Part shown: positions 1 to 11,800 of the stretch, in pieces
How the letters are laid out: each line of letters begins with the position of its first letter
Numbering within the stretch: position 1 is the first letter of the stretch
DNA from: Pyrrhosoma nymphula
Lineage: Eukaryota > Arthropoda > Insecta > Odonata > Coenagrionidae
DNA length: 64,000 bases
Reading direction: 5' to 3'
Assembly: GCA_963573305.1 (NCBI GenBank)
Contig: OY754330.1
Span: 9,114,001 to 9,178,000 of the forward strand
Notes under the pieces: model-generated
What the model saw: only the letters and a program-made list of their open reading frames with translations
Databases searched by the model: none
Told to the model about the DNA's origin: nothing
Translations under genes and position numbers: made by a program

Positions 1-1890
1 CCCTAAATAACGGTCATCCTGTGTTGCGGCCGATGTAGGAACTAGTTTGAACCATGGAAGTTGGCTGCTGATGCTCTCGAAAGTATGTCTATAGGATGTC
101 CTCGAAAGGATATCCCAACTGGAAACGCCCTAACTAACTAAGTTAGGGCGGGTATGCGATGAGTGAAATGTGATACGTTTGGTTCGCGGTCATAGCTGAT
201 AAGTGACTCCCAACGGGCAACGCCCCTCCCCCCACCCAACTTTTGGAAGCCACCTGTGAAGTTAGGGCGTGGGAAAGCGATGAGTGAAATGTGATACTTA
301 TGATGAAATGTGATGCTGACTCGAGAAAAATTATCACTTTACTCCGTCCCCCTAACTATGAGCGCCAAGACGAGGGTGGGGGAGAGAGAGAGGTGGAGGG
401 GGGAGCAAGAGGCAGGCCAAGGACGCGTAGCCATTCGCTGGACTGCAGGAAGCGCCAATGCTTGGCACGAATGTCTCTGGAAAAAAGTGCTGGACATCTT
501 TTCTTTACACGACTACAGTAATTGTATTAAACTTGAGTACCAACTTGAGGAGTATCCGCATTGAAAGATGAACGATGCAGCTAGAATTTATATCAAAGCT
601 CATTTTCGTATCACTTCTCATAGCCGAGTAGCATTTCCGCGAAATGATCGATTTTAGGCAAGTTAACTAATTTTTTCTCCGATGTGGTTGATATACAGTA
701 CGCACAAATATGTATCAAGCCCTGTGAAATAAGTTCTAGCAACATCCTTCCTGCGCAAAACGGTGAAAACAGAATTTCTTTATCTATTAGCATGGCGATG
801 TAAAAGTCAAAGGTCTAAAAATGGGTTTCCTGGCGTGGTATCCACTTCCAAAAGTGAATTATGCTTCCTATAAAGGTAAGTAAAAACAGATTAGAGTTCC
901 GATTCTCTCTTCGCATGCGCCGATGCACTACGTTATTTATCCCATTGATATGACAATGCGTTTCAAAGCTCTTTCGGGTGACATGCAACATAATTTCAGG
1001 TTGTGGAAAAATCATGAAGGAGTGCAAAGTCAACCTCATAGCTACCACCGGGGTAAGGTTACAATTTGAATCGACCGAAATAACGGCTCCCTCGTTCGAT
1101 CATCGGCCGTATCAATCTAGTGTTGTCTGACGAGGCCGCTGAAAGGAGGCCCAACCCACTAGTGAAAGCCACCTCGGTAAAAGCGAAACTGGGTGAGGGT
1201 AGATAATAACAGATAAGGTGAAGGAGTGATCCTCTCGGGTTACCCCCTTCTCCTTCTCGCTGAATGAGTCCCTCGCAGATGAATGTCGTCGCGCCTAGGA
1301 ATAAGGAACGAAGAACTTTTTTCTTGAAGGGTCTTCTGGGAAAACCCGGTTTAGACACGCCAATTGTTCAGATCCGACTGAGGTATCACCCTAAAATCTG
1401 ACAGCTTTAATGTTTCCGGCTGAGTGATTGAGAGGGGTAGCTAGATGGAAGGACTGCTCGTCAGGCAATTTCCACATATCCTGTAAATGATATTTTACCA
1501 TTCATCACGATAACCCGATTCGAGCCATGTATTGCCAGTAATAATCATTTGTCATCACAAAACGAATGAGTGAACGGAATAATGCATCGATTTGATGCGA
1601 AGGTAGCTTGACACACGGAAGTCGAAATCCATTGAAACGCGGCATTCGTCTTACTTCCGAACCATCCGTAAAAAATGATGACGCAAGTAAACAATAAACA
1701 TTGCAAATTGATATATCCAGATAATATTGTTAAAATTCGTCATGGCAAAGAGGGGTAGCACCAATCCGTGAGTTGCTGCACGCGGCACCGCCAGCTGCAA
1801 CGGCAAAATAACTTATCCGGTGGCGCCAAATTTGAAATTCCCGAAAATAGGAATAATAAAACTCCGACAAATAAGTTGTGTTCAACTGAC
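1..1890. other. Non-coding flank, no gene recognised
   Basis: I see no convincing exon here. The only structure I note is a direct repeat: a block reading roughly aagttagggcg...gatgagtgaaatgtgatac occurs at about 139-177 and again at about 257-298. Short ORFs occur on both strands but have no recognisable motifs. The N-terminal exons of the checkpoint gene downstream were not found here and probably lie left of the window. Confidence 0.4.
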
Positions 1891-2113
1891 AATGAGTGCA
1901 CCCTGTGGGCATGAATACACATTTAAATATACTTTCATGAATTATAACTTCGTAAAACATGCAAGTACATCGCGAGAGTACATCTTAATCTAAGGAAACA
2001 AAAAAAGAGCTTCATCGCGATGTTTTTGAAAGATACTCGTTCATACGAAATTTGATATTACGAAGTGGCGATTTTTCCGGTCCCGTCAACTTCGTAATTT
2101 CGAGTTTCTACTG
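1891..2113. mobile_element. Pogo/Tigger-like MITE end, copy 1
   Basis: About 220 bases here match 48770-49017 closely. Both copies share the start (gtgcaccctgtgggcatgaat), the middle (cgcgagagtacatctta) and the end (cttcgtaatttt/cgagtttcyactg), followed by TA. The terminal CAGTRGAAACTC-like sequence and a TA target fit the pogo/Tigger branch of Tc1/mariner elements. The opposite terminus is not recognised, so the left border is where similarity starts, not a proven end. The insertion abuts the reading frame of the CACTA-like transposase at 2116. Confidence 0.6.
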
Positions 2114-2115
2114 TA

Positions 2116-2892
2116 GTAAAAAGTGATATCCCTAATGAAGTTTACAAAAATTTCATGTCTCTTCATGTAGCATTACGTATTTTGTTGAATGATGATTCTG
2201 ATTGTTCCCTGGTGGAGTATTCTCAAACACTACTGGAACATTTTGTTAAGACCTTTGAAATTCTGTATGGAAGAGAGTATGTCTCTCACAATGTACATAA
2301 TCTCCTGCACCTAGCAGATGACTTCTCAAGGTATCGATCACTGGATAACTGCAGTGCTTTCCCATTCGAGAACTATATGCAACGACTGAAATGCCAACTA
2401 CGATCTCCTTATAGGCCCTTGGAACAAATTGTCCAAAGGCACAGTGAATTTGTCCACAATGACACATTTGACATTCTCAGGGAACAGAGATCCGGAATTA
2501 AATATGACTGTTTACACTCCAATGGACCTTTGACACCAGAATGTTCAAATACACATTCCCAGTTCAAAAGGGTAATCTTAAAAAGCTTTAGCTTGTATGT
2601 AGTCAAACCCAATAATGTATGTGGTGCAAATAATGGTGATATCATACTTGTTGAAAACTTTGCGTATTCAAAAAAATCCAAATGTATGGTAGTAGTGGGG
2701 AGAAAATTTCAGAAAAGAGTAGACTTTTACACAACTCCATGTAGAAGTTCAAATCTTGGAATTTTTACCCTGGGAATTACATCAGAAATGAAAACCTGGT
2801 GCATTTCTGACATTAAAGTTAAATACTTTGCCTTCAACCACGGATCAGAAATGATTGTTTTTCCACTCTTGCACTGCAGAAATCCTCAATAG
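2116..2892 (+). pseudogene. CACTA/EnSpm-like transposase C-terminal fragment
   Basis: An open frame runs from 2116 (first ATG at 2155) to a stop at 2892. It contains a stretch like those in animal EnSpm/CACTA-type transposase proteins: a YG..YVS.NVHNLLHL.DD block at about residues 39-58 from the ATG, then a FENYMQ.LK..LR....PL.Q block at about residues 71-90. The frame stays open upstream of the ATG to the edge of the MITE at 2113, so the N-terminal part was cut off or displaced by that insertion. I infer a transposon relic rather than a host gene. The family assignment rests on remembered motifs and needs a profile search. Confidence 0.55.
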
Positions 2893-3664
2893 TCTGTACC
2901 TATCAATCAACCACATATTATATAATGAATTGGAAGGTTTCCATTCATCAAGATCCAACTCCCTAATTTTTTCTTTTTGTTTTTTTAGCAAAACATCTTT
3001 CACGAATGACAAAGTAATTTGCCCAAGTCTGGAACCCAGAGTTTTTTTTAATAAAATTTCATTTATGCATACCCTGACTTTTTGTTACTAGCAAAATTAT
3101 ATCACACCATCTAAACTGAGCTAATCCTAGGACAACGTACCACAACATCTATGTCTGAGGTATGGGATTCAAAGCTATGGGTTGTCAGGCTGGCTCATTC
3201 CTGACTACCATGGCTAGCTGATGCTTGAAATATTATCACTTGTGTCAAGTGGTGCTTCATTAGGCTCTTGTAAATAAATTATATATATTATTTTATTTTT
3301 CCGATAAATCTCTATTAGCTAATGTTTCCTGGATATCATTACAATATCTAATGCTGGATATCATAACATAATATCCATACAATATCCATACAATATTTCA
3401 GATTCAATATTACCTTCTATGGATATTTTCAACCATCTATGGATATCCAGTAGATATCGCATGCTACTTGGGTTATAAATAATAAGAATCTTTATTAAAT
3501 TTTATTTAAATAGGTACATACATAATTCATTTACGCAATGACAAGTAGGATTATTTATCATTCCCCTTCTGTCGTCTAATTTCTCTAGTGAGTCTATTTT
3601 ATCACGTTTTTATTAGTTCAGTTTCCGTCATGTCTGCCTGTCCGGGTGGAATATTGCAACAGAG

Positions 3665-4105
3665 TTTAAACTAACTTCCCGATCTGCTGGAGACTAGAAA
3701 TTTTAACCATAGCTCAGAAGTGGATGACAATTCAATATTAGCTATCTATTATAACAATTAATTGATTAATTAATTTTTAATAAATTAACAATTAATTAAT
3801 TAACATATTTCCTGATGTGCTAGTAGAGGATTATAATATTAACCATAGCTCAGAAGTGAATGACAATGCAATGTTAGCTGCTTGTTATAACACTTAATTA
3901 ATAAATTAACGATTCATTAATTAATAAATTTCCTGATGTGCTTGGAGAGGCTCGAAACTTTAACCGTCGCTCGGAACTGGATGTCAATGCATCATTTGCT
4001 ATATGTTGCAATAATGAATTGATTAATTAATTACCGATCTATTATTTAACAAATTTCCTGATTTTCTAGTAGAGCCTTGAAATTTTGACCATAACTCCGC
4101 AGTCT
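3665..4105. repeat. AT-rich tandem repeat, ~120-136 bp unit
   Basis: About 3.5 diverged copies of a unit lie head to tail. The landmark 'taaccatagctcagaag' starts near 3704, 3840, 3960 and (diverged) 4086. The landmark 'tttcctgatgtgctagtagag' recurs before each, and a TTAATTAAT-rich block follows each. Spacings are 136, 121 and 125 bases. It looks like a short minisatellite. No coding is visible. Confidence 0.75.
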
Positions 4106-4691
4106 CGGACGACCCTTGCTGAATGTATTCGTCTCGAACGAAATTATGTGCCATAACGGCCAAGGTGCATAAATAACTATTTCACCACAGTCACACACAT
4201 TCAGGGTTTTACTGACCCAGTTCTAAGTATGGTATAAGGTCTGAATATGTGCTAGTCTCTCGCTCGACAGATAATCATACTCAGCTGATAAAGAAGTACT
4301 TCTGGACATAATAAGGAATGCATATATAGAGCTGTATACACCACGCTTTTACTAGAATTTATAGAGATCTAACAGTTGATTGTTCCTCATGTGCATGACT
4401 CGTGGTAAAATATTCTATATGCAACTTGGCCTTGTATGTCACATAGTTAACTAATAAATACCTATACCTAGCTGAGTGTGATGTGCTTCACCGGCTCCTT
4501 TGGTTTAATTTTCAGGGTAATAAGAGTTACAGAATTTGAAATATTATAGGTAAGGAGAGTTAATATTTTTTCAATTCCACACACTCAGCTGAACAGAACC
4601 TGGAATACGTTAGGAATTTCCTATGTGTCCCTGTCAGTCTCATCATAATGTATAAAATCGATTGGAAACTTTCACCCAGACATAAGACTAA

Positions 4692-5160
4692 AAAGCAGAA
4701 AATAATTAAGTAAAAACAATTTTTTAATATACCACGTTTTTAAAACTGACTAAAAAGTATAAAATAATTTTCCCTGGGCCCTTCTAAATTTTAGAGGGTG
4801 AATTTTTAGTGGCTATGGAGATATATTTAAGACTTAAAGAGAAAAACATGGGGCGCAGGTAACCCATGATAATTAAGGTGGAGTAAAGGGACCAGGAGTC
4901 GTTGAGCAAACTCCCACAATTAATACCATTTGCAATGCACTGAAATTGGTTGTGAATTCATCCGGATTATCTACTTCTATTATGTACTGCCTGCACCCCA
5001 CGTTTTTCCCTTCAAGTCTTAAAAATATCTCCATAGCCACTAAAAATTAACCTTAAAATTTAGAAGGGCCCAGGGAAAATAATTTTATACTTATTAGTCC
5101 GTTTTAAAAACGTGGTATATTAAAAATTGATTTTATTTAATTTATTATTTACTTCTGCTC
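4692..5160. mobile_element. Foldback element with ~165-bp inverted repeats
   Basis: The arm at about 4692-4865 is the reverse complement of the arm at about 4990-5160. Shared landmarks include aataccacgtttttaaaac-like sequence, tttccctgggcccttctaaa, and agtggctatggagata. A unique core of about 120 bases separates them. This is a non-autonomous foldback/MITE-type element with long terminal inverted repeats. A target duplication was not identified with certainty. It ends about 210 bases before the checkpoint-gene exon at 5370. Confidence 0.8.
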
Positions 5161-5369
5161 ATTATATTTGTGACAGTGACATTTTATTTTGTTTCACTTT
5201 TTGGTTTTGCTTATTCTTTTACTTTTTTTAAATTATGTATCTAATAAAATTATTGCTCAACCAATTTTCAATGTCTTGGCAGTGCTACCAAGTGGAGAAA
5301 ATTGCTGTCTGAAAGATCTTCAATTAATATTTATGAACTTATTTATCTCTCATTTTTTATTATTCTCAG

Positions 5370-5806
5370 TCATGCCTCAAGAGTCGCAACCAAATGCACC
5401 AAAGTTTGAAATACCTTGTGATGATAATGCCACGTTTCCAGACACTCCTGATAAGGAAGAGGTATTTAGATTTCAGAAGGAAGCACCATTCTCAATACAC
5501 TGCACTGAAAATATTTTGTTTCAAGAAACCCCTCTGGATGAAGAAAATAATTGTAAATCTAATGTCCCCGAGGAAGTTGCTAAGGATTGGGGGGCACGGA
5601 TACCTTTTGTACCGCCTCCAAAAGATCAGGAGAACTTAGGGGATGATGAAGACAGTTCCAAGGAAAATTGCTCTCCTGAGGATTACCAGCCACCTGCCGT
5701 TAAGGAGAAGCGTCCGTTAGCTGGTATACTTCTTCCATCAAAGAATGTTCCTTTCAAGCCTTTGGGAGAAGAGGATGAGACAGAAGAAAATGAAGCAGAT
5801 TCAAAG
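5370..5806 (+). CDS. BubR1: BubR1-like exon with KEN box
   Basis: The acceptor is tattctcag before 5370 and the donor is AAG|gtatga at 5807. The exon begins at codon position 2 (ATG at 5372) and ends in phase 0. The acidic, low-complexity protein carries SKENCSP (a KEN box, an APC/C-Cdc20 binding motif) and a nearby FSIHCTE segment close to the ABBA consensus but without an acidic residue at its last position. A second in-frame acceptor (ggcag at 5278-5282) would extend the exon by 29 codons. The link to downstream exons rests on phase agreement and gene order, so this exon is less certain than the kinase exons. Confidence 0.6.
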
Positions 5807-8800
5807 GTATGATATTAAATAGGTCAGTACAAAAAAATGTCTATGGTTAATTGTAGCAAATTAATGAGCATAATTGGAGTTGAATGTTGTGGCATACAGA
5901 AATATTTCCAACATGTATTTATGTTTAGATAAAATTCAGTCTATTTCTAGTGTATGTTTTAATCACCACCTTTTGGGTTATGAGTCTTATTTCTTGATGA
6001 TGTCTGGCATTATCATGAATGTCTTAAACTTTTGTTTCTTGCCAAAACTCCAAAAGTGAAACTGAGACTCACTCTTATATGATACATAATTCTTCCCTGA
6101 ATGCTGGGGTTGCGTTCCACAAGTATGCTGCGTTGTGATAATCCCCGTTGGAGTAAGCATTAGTCTCATGGAAATAAGGAACTTAGAAAGCTAAGATAAA
6201 ATACAATAGTGATGAAAATGGTGGAGCATCATGCCGACTGCATGCACTGACACAATATCATTCCGAAGTCCTGGCTTCAGTGCAGAAAAGGAAATTACAT
6301 CAGGATTGAGGAGGAAGTGCAATAAATAACTAATTTTCGTGTTGTAATTATGAAATTTCCAGAATTGTTTTCCCCATTTCTTCCCAAAGATATAAAAAAG
6401 ATTAATCTTAATCAAGAACTGAACTAACAATAATATAGACAACTTGAATGACTGGAAAGCGTAAAAAATGTGTACATACGGACTCAGCGTAGTTATACTT
6501 TACGAGTCTCCTATGGTGAATAAGTTTTGAATTATAACATCATCCAATTGTTGAGCTTTAATTGTATTCAGAGGAAGGAAGACAAGGCATATATTGGGTA
6601 AACAAAGGGTGTCAACATGTTTGTGGGAGCTTGCTTTGTCCAGCAGGAGGAGAATCTTCCTCCATATTTTCTCCCGCCATTCATCTTTGCAATTGAATTA
6701 GTTTTACGAAAAATCTCAATGGTCATCCAACTCTTCTTGTTAAAATCATGAACAATGGGAGGGTTTTCCTGTTGAACATTTTTTAGACAGAGAGGCTCCC
6801 ATACTTCCCGGTAAAAATTGGTTTTATCTTGTCGGTACCCGTCTGGTCTACGTGAAGACCCCACCGTCACTCTCATTTTACTTTTCTTCGCCACATATCT
6901 CTAGGGAGCTAATGTTGAAACGTGCTTTAAACTTTGTCAGCCAATCAGCTGAGGCTTTGAAATCCTGGCCTTTTTTCTCTAGGGAAATTGTTTCCGCTTT
7001 CTGCAGTAAAATAGAGCTACTGACAGGTTGGTTTTCTTGATGGCATTTGCAAAAAAAGGGAAAACTGTATTTTCAGTGTCAGCAAATTCAGTGCCACGCA
7101 GGGGCTTGCTCTTTAGCGACACTCATTCCACCACCTTAATTTGAATTTTTCACAGGTGGATAGCATCGATAGAGAAACTCCAAATTTTTGACAGCTAATG
7201 TCTTACTAATTTTGTTTGCTTCAACTTCATTCATCATCTTTAATTTATCATTCAAAGATTTGCATTTCTCAGATTTATTCGGTTTTGACGGATCCATATT
7301 CTATGGATTTCACACAACTTGGCACATTTGTAATGCACTCCTTGTAGCACCACAGTCTCGAGATCTCCGAGCAAACTTCTGATGCCTTCATGCTGGTCGA
7401 GGAAAGACTAACTTTTATCAGTGCAGTCCCCAAATGTTCTCTAAGAACGCCAACTCTTGTATACTATGATTGTGTTGAGGGGTACTAGCTTATGGAGGGA
7501 TTAGTTGCTGCTTTCAGAAAACAATCTTGGTCTCCGGCAAACAGTCTCACTGCATCAAAAATAATACAGTGTAGCCAATTGAGAACCCTGTGTCATGTCC
7601 TGAGACGTAGGAGAGGCAATGAAAGGGAAGGAAAATGCCTCACAAGGGAGTCCTTTTTGAAGGACTGATCCCAATCATTTGTATGGTTTGTTTGTGACAC
7701 GCTCCTCCGTTTGAATTAACTGAACATTTCATATTTGTGGGGTTTATCTCTAATATTAACAACGGATATGGATGATGAGAAAGAAAAGAGGTGTGATTTA
7801 TCCCCTGCTTCAATTCTTTCATGTCGAAGTCAACTCCTCCAGTAATTTTAATAAGGAACATTCGATGAGCTATAATACTTTGTACGAAATTCATAGTGCG
7901 GGCCTTGTCAGTACTTTCTTTTAGAGAAAAATGACTTCCAGGGAGTGCTTGGCCCAAAATTCGACCTATTTCTGGAGAAAATCTGCCAAACTCCGAACCC
8001 ACTGTAGTAAACAAACTGGAATTTTTCACGGGCTTTAAATCTCTCGCAATTGGGGGGTGGGGATTCGAAAGGAGAGTTGGGCACAGAAAAAGGGAGTGGG
8101 TGAGGGAGAGGGGGAAGGAGCCTAAGTCTGGCAGGGAAGTTGGCGGGGGAAGGAGGTTTACCTGGGTTGAGGGTAAAGGACCCACATTGGGGAAGGGACA
8201 ATGGAAACATGAGAGGTTGTGGCAGGGTGAAAAGAGGCAAGTCCTTTTCTTTTGCTTCTTCCGTTTCGCCCCCCCTCCCAATGTTTCCAGTGTGCCTCTC
8301 AAGTTCACTGACCAATTGGAGTCCTGTACCCTCAACCCAGCTAAGTAGGCAATGTGAATTATCCATTATTTATGTACTTGGTAGCTCTCAAGTTCTTGGG
8401 CAATGTACGAGTGGAAAAGCTTCACCGTTAATGATGCAACTCTGTGGATCCGCATGAATTCCGTTGTTTATGAGTCAAACTTTCTAATAGTTCTTTTTGT
8501 AACCACTGGGATCAGGACTGAGGTTCGTAATTTCATATTAATGAAAATTTCGTAATATCATTTTTTCTACCATATGTTTGGATAGCCTTTTGGTCGGGAC
8601 CAATGATTTGCTTCGTGAAAACCAAAACTTCTTCATAACGTTGTTCGTAAGAACGAGAGTCTACTGTATTTGGCTTTGAAGTACTGAGGGTACAGGTTTC
8701 CAATGTTAGGATACACTATTTCACAAGGTCATACAGGGTTGCTACAGTACTGGAATACCTGGAAAAGTAATGGAAATCGGAAGTGGGCCTGGATGAGAAT

Positions 8801-11800
8801 TAAAAAGTCCTGGGAATTGGGAAATTAGCCTCAAAATTAACCCACGTCAAGTTAGTGTGATTGTTTTCAAAAAGTTGGGAGTATCATTTTTTGGCACTTT
8901 TTGTTCCCTTGCCTGAATGAGGCAGTGGAGCTCTTGTTTGGTGTTTAGCTATTTGATGATGTCACGGAAAATTAACTTGCGGGCCCTTATCTTTACACTC
9001 ATGCCGAGGAAGATGGAATATTTGCTTCTCCTCAGATTTTGTACAAGTAATACATGGCCTTTATCATGGTTGAGATCTGAGAATAATATGCTTTCGGAAA
9101 GGAAGCTGATTTCCCCTTAGAGCGATAGAGGCAGCGCTCTGTTTGTCGGGAAGCTTTATTATTCCTCCATATTGAATATATGTGTCAACAAGTGGTGCTC
9201 GTATTCTTGTACATTTTTTCCAATATGGATCGTGCATAACCTAAGTTACCAACTTATGGGGGAAGGGGATCGCCTTAAAACCTACAGTGGGTAATGAGGG
9301 GGAGGAGGGGGGTTCACTCAAATTATCGTTGCTGTTACAATGCGCCTGTTTATGTTTCTTATTCGTCAAAATTGGGTCGACAATGCTACAGAGTTTAACA
9401 TGAGGAAGGGCACGTGGGGTGTTTCTTACACCCCATGCTTCTACTTTAATTCAATGTAACCCGAACCATTGGCTCTACAGTGTTGCAAGTCTTCTTACCA
9501 TCAATTACATTTAAACCTTCTCGCGGGTTGAATAGCGACCTCGTGACAACACTTTTCAAGACAGCAGTCAGAAATGTGGAGAGGGGATAGAGAACTTAAA
9601 GTAGATGAGCACAGCACCTTGCGCCATGATTTATGGTCGATTTTTAGAATTTAAACATGAATATTACTTGTTCCAATTGAGATTAGATAGTTTCATTATA
9701 TCTAGTTCGCCTACTTTGTCTTATGTCAACCTATCCCTAAAAATAAACTCACTCGATAATTGAGAAAATATTTTGGAATTGAAAGTTTTATTTGTAGAGA
9801 CAATGTTATATGACATGTCGGGGGGGGGGGGGGGGGGGTTGGGAAAAATACTACGGTTGTCAACAAATGGGGGGTGGAGGGGGTAAAATAATCACAGAGC
9901 GTAGTTTACGCATGACCCCTTATTAACACTTTGAATGCTATGGGCGTAATGGTAAGTCTAATTTTTTTTCTAATTTACTAATTTTTTCCGAGAAGGACAA
10001 TGGATGTACTTGGACGTCCATGGATTGCCATCAATTGAACGGCAGCTGGACATAAGGATGTGACTGCAGTCTTTCTGGTAGATGTATTTATGGCCACGCA
10101 GTGCATAAAATAATCCGCTAGATTGCATAGAAAGTCCAAAATTGAAGAGAGGCTTCTTAAACCTAGATCGAATAGTGATCTTAAAAATATTCCCTAAGTG
10201 CTTAAAAATCATCAGTTTTTCAGGGAGTGCCTCCAATTTAAAGTCCGGTGCTCAAAGTGTTACAGAACAGATATTTTCACTTGGAAAAGTGAAAATTTTG
10301 GTCTGTAAAACCTGGAGAGGTCCTGAAATTTCATAATCTCTAGTCTGTGGCTCCCCCGTCATACGTACCTGCCAGTTGATTGATATATTTTCCTATTTAC
10401 ACTTCGCAATTATCATGGATGCGAAGATTGGCATACCAACTGAACAACAGTAATAAAGGAGGCGAACCACGGTGATTGCTAAATTTCCCTCTCTTGTCTC
10501 CTCTATCATATGCTGAAATTATTTCTTTTTCTCTTTTTAATTTTTGGCCTCTTTCTGGTTTACTTAGGTTTTACTCTGTTCACCTTTTTGGATTCTTTTC
10601 AAGAATTTTTTCGCTTGTAAAATTTATTACTGAAAAATAAAATTGGATATGAATGGTAGCATATTATTCATGTATTATGAGTTTAGAACTTACTAATTCT
10701 AAGTTAAAACATGCAGGAGAATTTAGCCAAGTAAATGACAAATGCTATAATCACACGTTTCTATCGAAATCGCAGCCACATGGAGTGTGCACCATACTGA
10801 CACAAGATGACTTTATCTCTGAGACACACTCTGAAAGACCCTCTCTAGAAGGTCAAAGCGATGGCTCTCTCTTGCCTTATGGTACCAGGGTGGCGATCGT
10901 CAGGGATAGGAAACTGTGATAGGAATTTCTCGTTATTTTTCTACCATTACGTTTATCAGCCAGTCTTTCCCACCCTTTATTTCACCAACTAAAACTAATG
11001 TCCATCGCTGACGTTCATGGAATAAGCCATTAATTCGTGGGTCATTCAGTTGTGAATCTTATTAGTTGTGAAACTTTTGCATATCCTTATTGCGATATTT
11101 GCCTAGTAGTGTTAAAATTCATGATCACAATGTATTACGCTCATCGCAAGGAATCCAAGGCTATGTTGTTTTTTTTTAACTTCCGAGACTCATTTCGAGA
11201 GGTAGCTAGAGCACACTAGCTTGTAGTAAATACATGCTTGCAGTTCTAAAAATGCGAGACTATGATTATTAAAATGGTAATACAAGTACAATCTCACGTG
11301 CAAACAAAATCTTACGCAAGATCATTTTCGATTCCCATACCCCCCTTCATGAGACAGTAAGAAGAGCCCTCCTCCCCTTCCCACCTTTCACGCTTGACAT
11401 AATTATTGAATGGCCCCATTAGCTCCCTCCCTCCCTCAATTTAGTCAGGTCACAAACCACCTCGAATAATATATTCCTGAATATCATGCTGCCATTGCTA
11501 ATTACCTCCTGTCTTTGCTCACAGTGGCGAGCTTACGTTTTGTTTATCCAAATATTTTTACATTGCAATTGATTAAAATACTCTTGCAATCAAGGGGTTA
11601 TAACCACGTTAATCTAATTGTTATTCGCTTCTGAAGGTTACTTACGCCATCCGATTTTGATGTAGTCCAACAACTTGGCTTTGATTTGTATTTTTTGCCC
11701 ACCTTGGTGATACCTATGCCAGAGTCTGCCAGTAAATTGGCCTTCAACTTTCCCTTCGATGCCTTTTCAGTAATCCTCAACTGCCCAGAACTACCACGAC

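Noticed and set aside
5189..5372. Start codon of a 207-codon protein at 5189
   Set aside because: The N-terminal 60 codons are mostly hydrophobic residues read from T-rich intron sequence. Splicing at 5370 (or 5283) explains the frame better.
7640..8457. Overlapping long ORFs on both strands (231, 152 and 105 codons)
   Set aside because: They follow a purine-rich/pyrimidine-rich stretch and give Pro/Ser- or Gly/Arg-rich products with no motif and no splice context. Likely composition artefacts.
10653..10919. 88-codon ORF as a possible exon
   Set aside because: No matching splice sites and no known motif. It does not fit the phase of either gene's neighbours.
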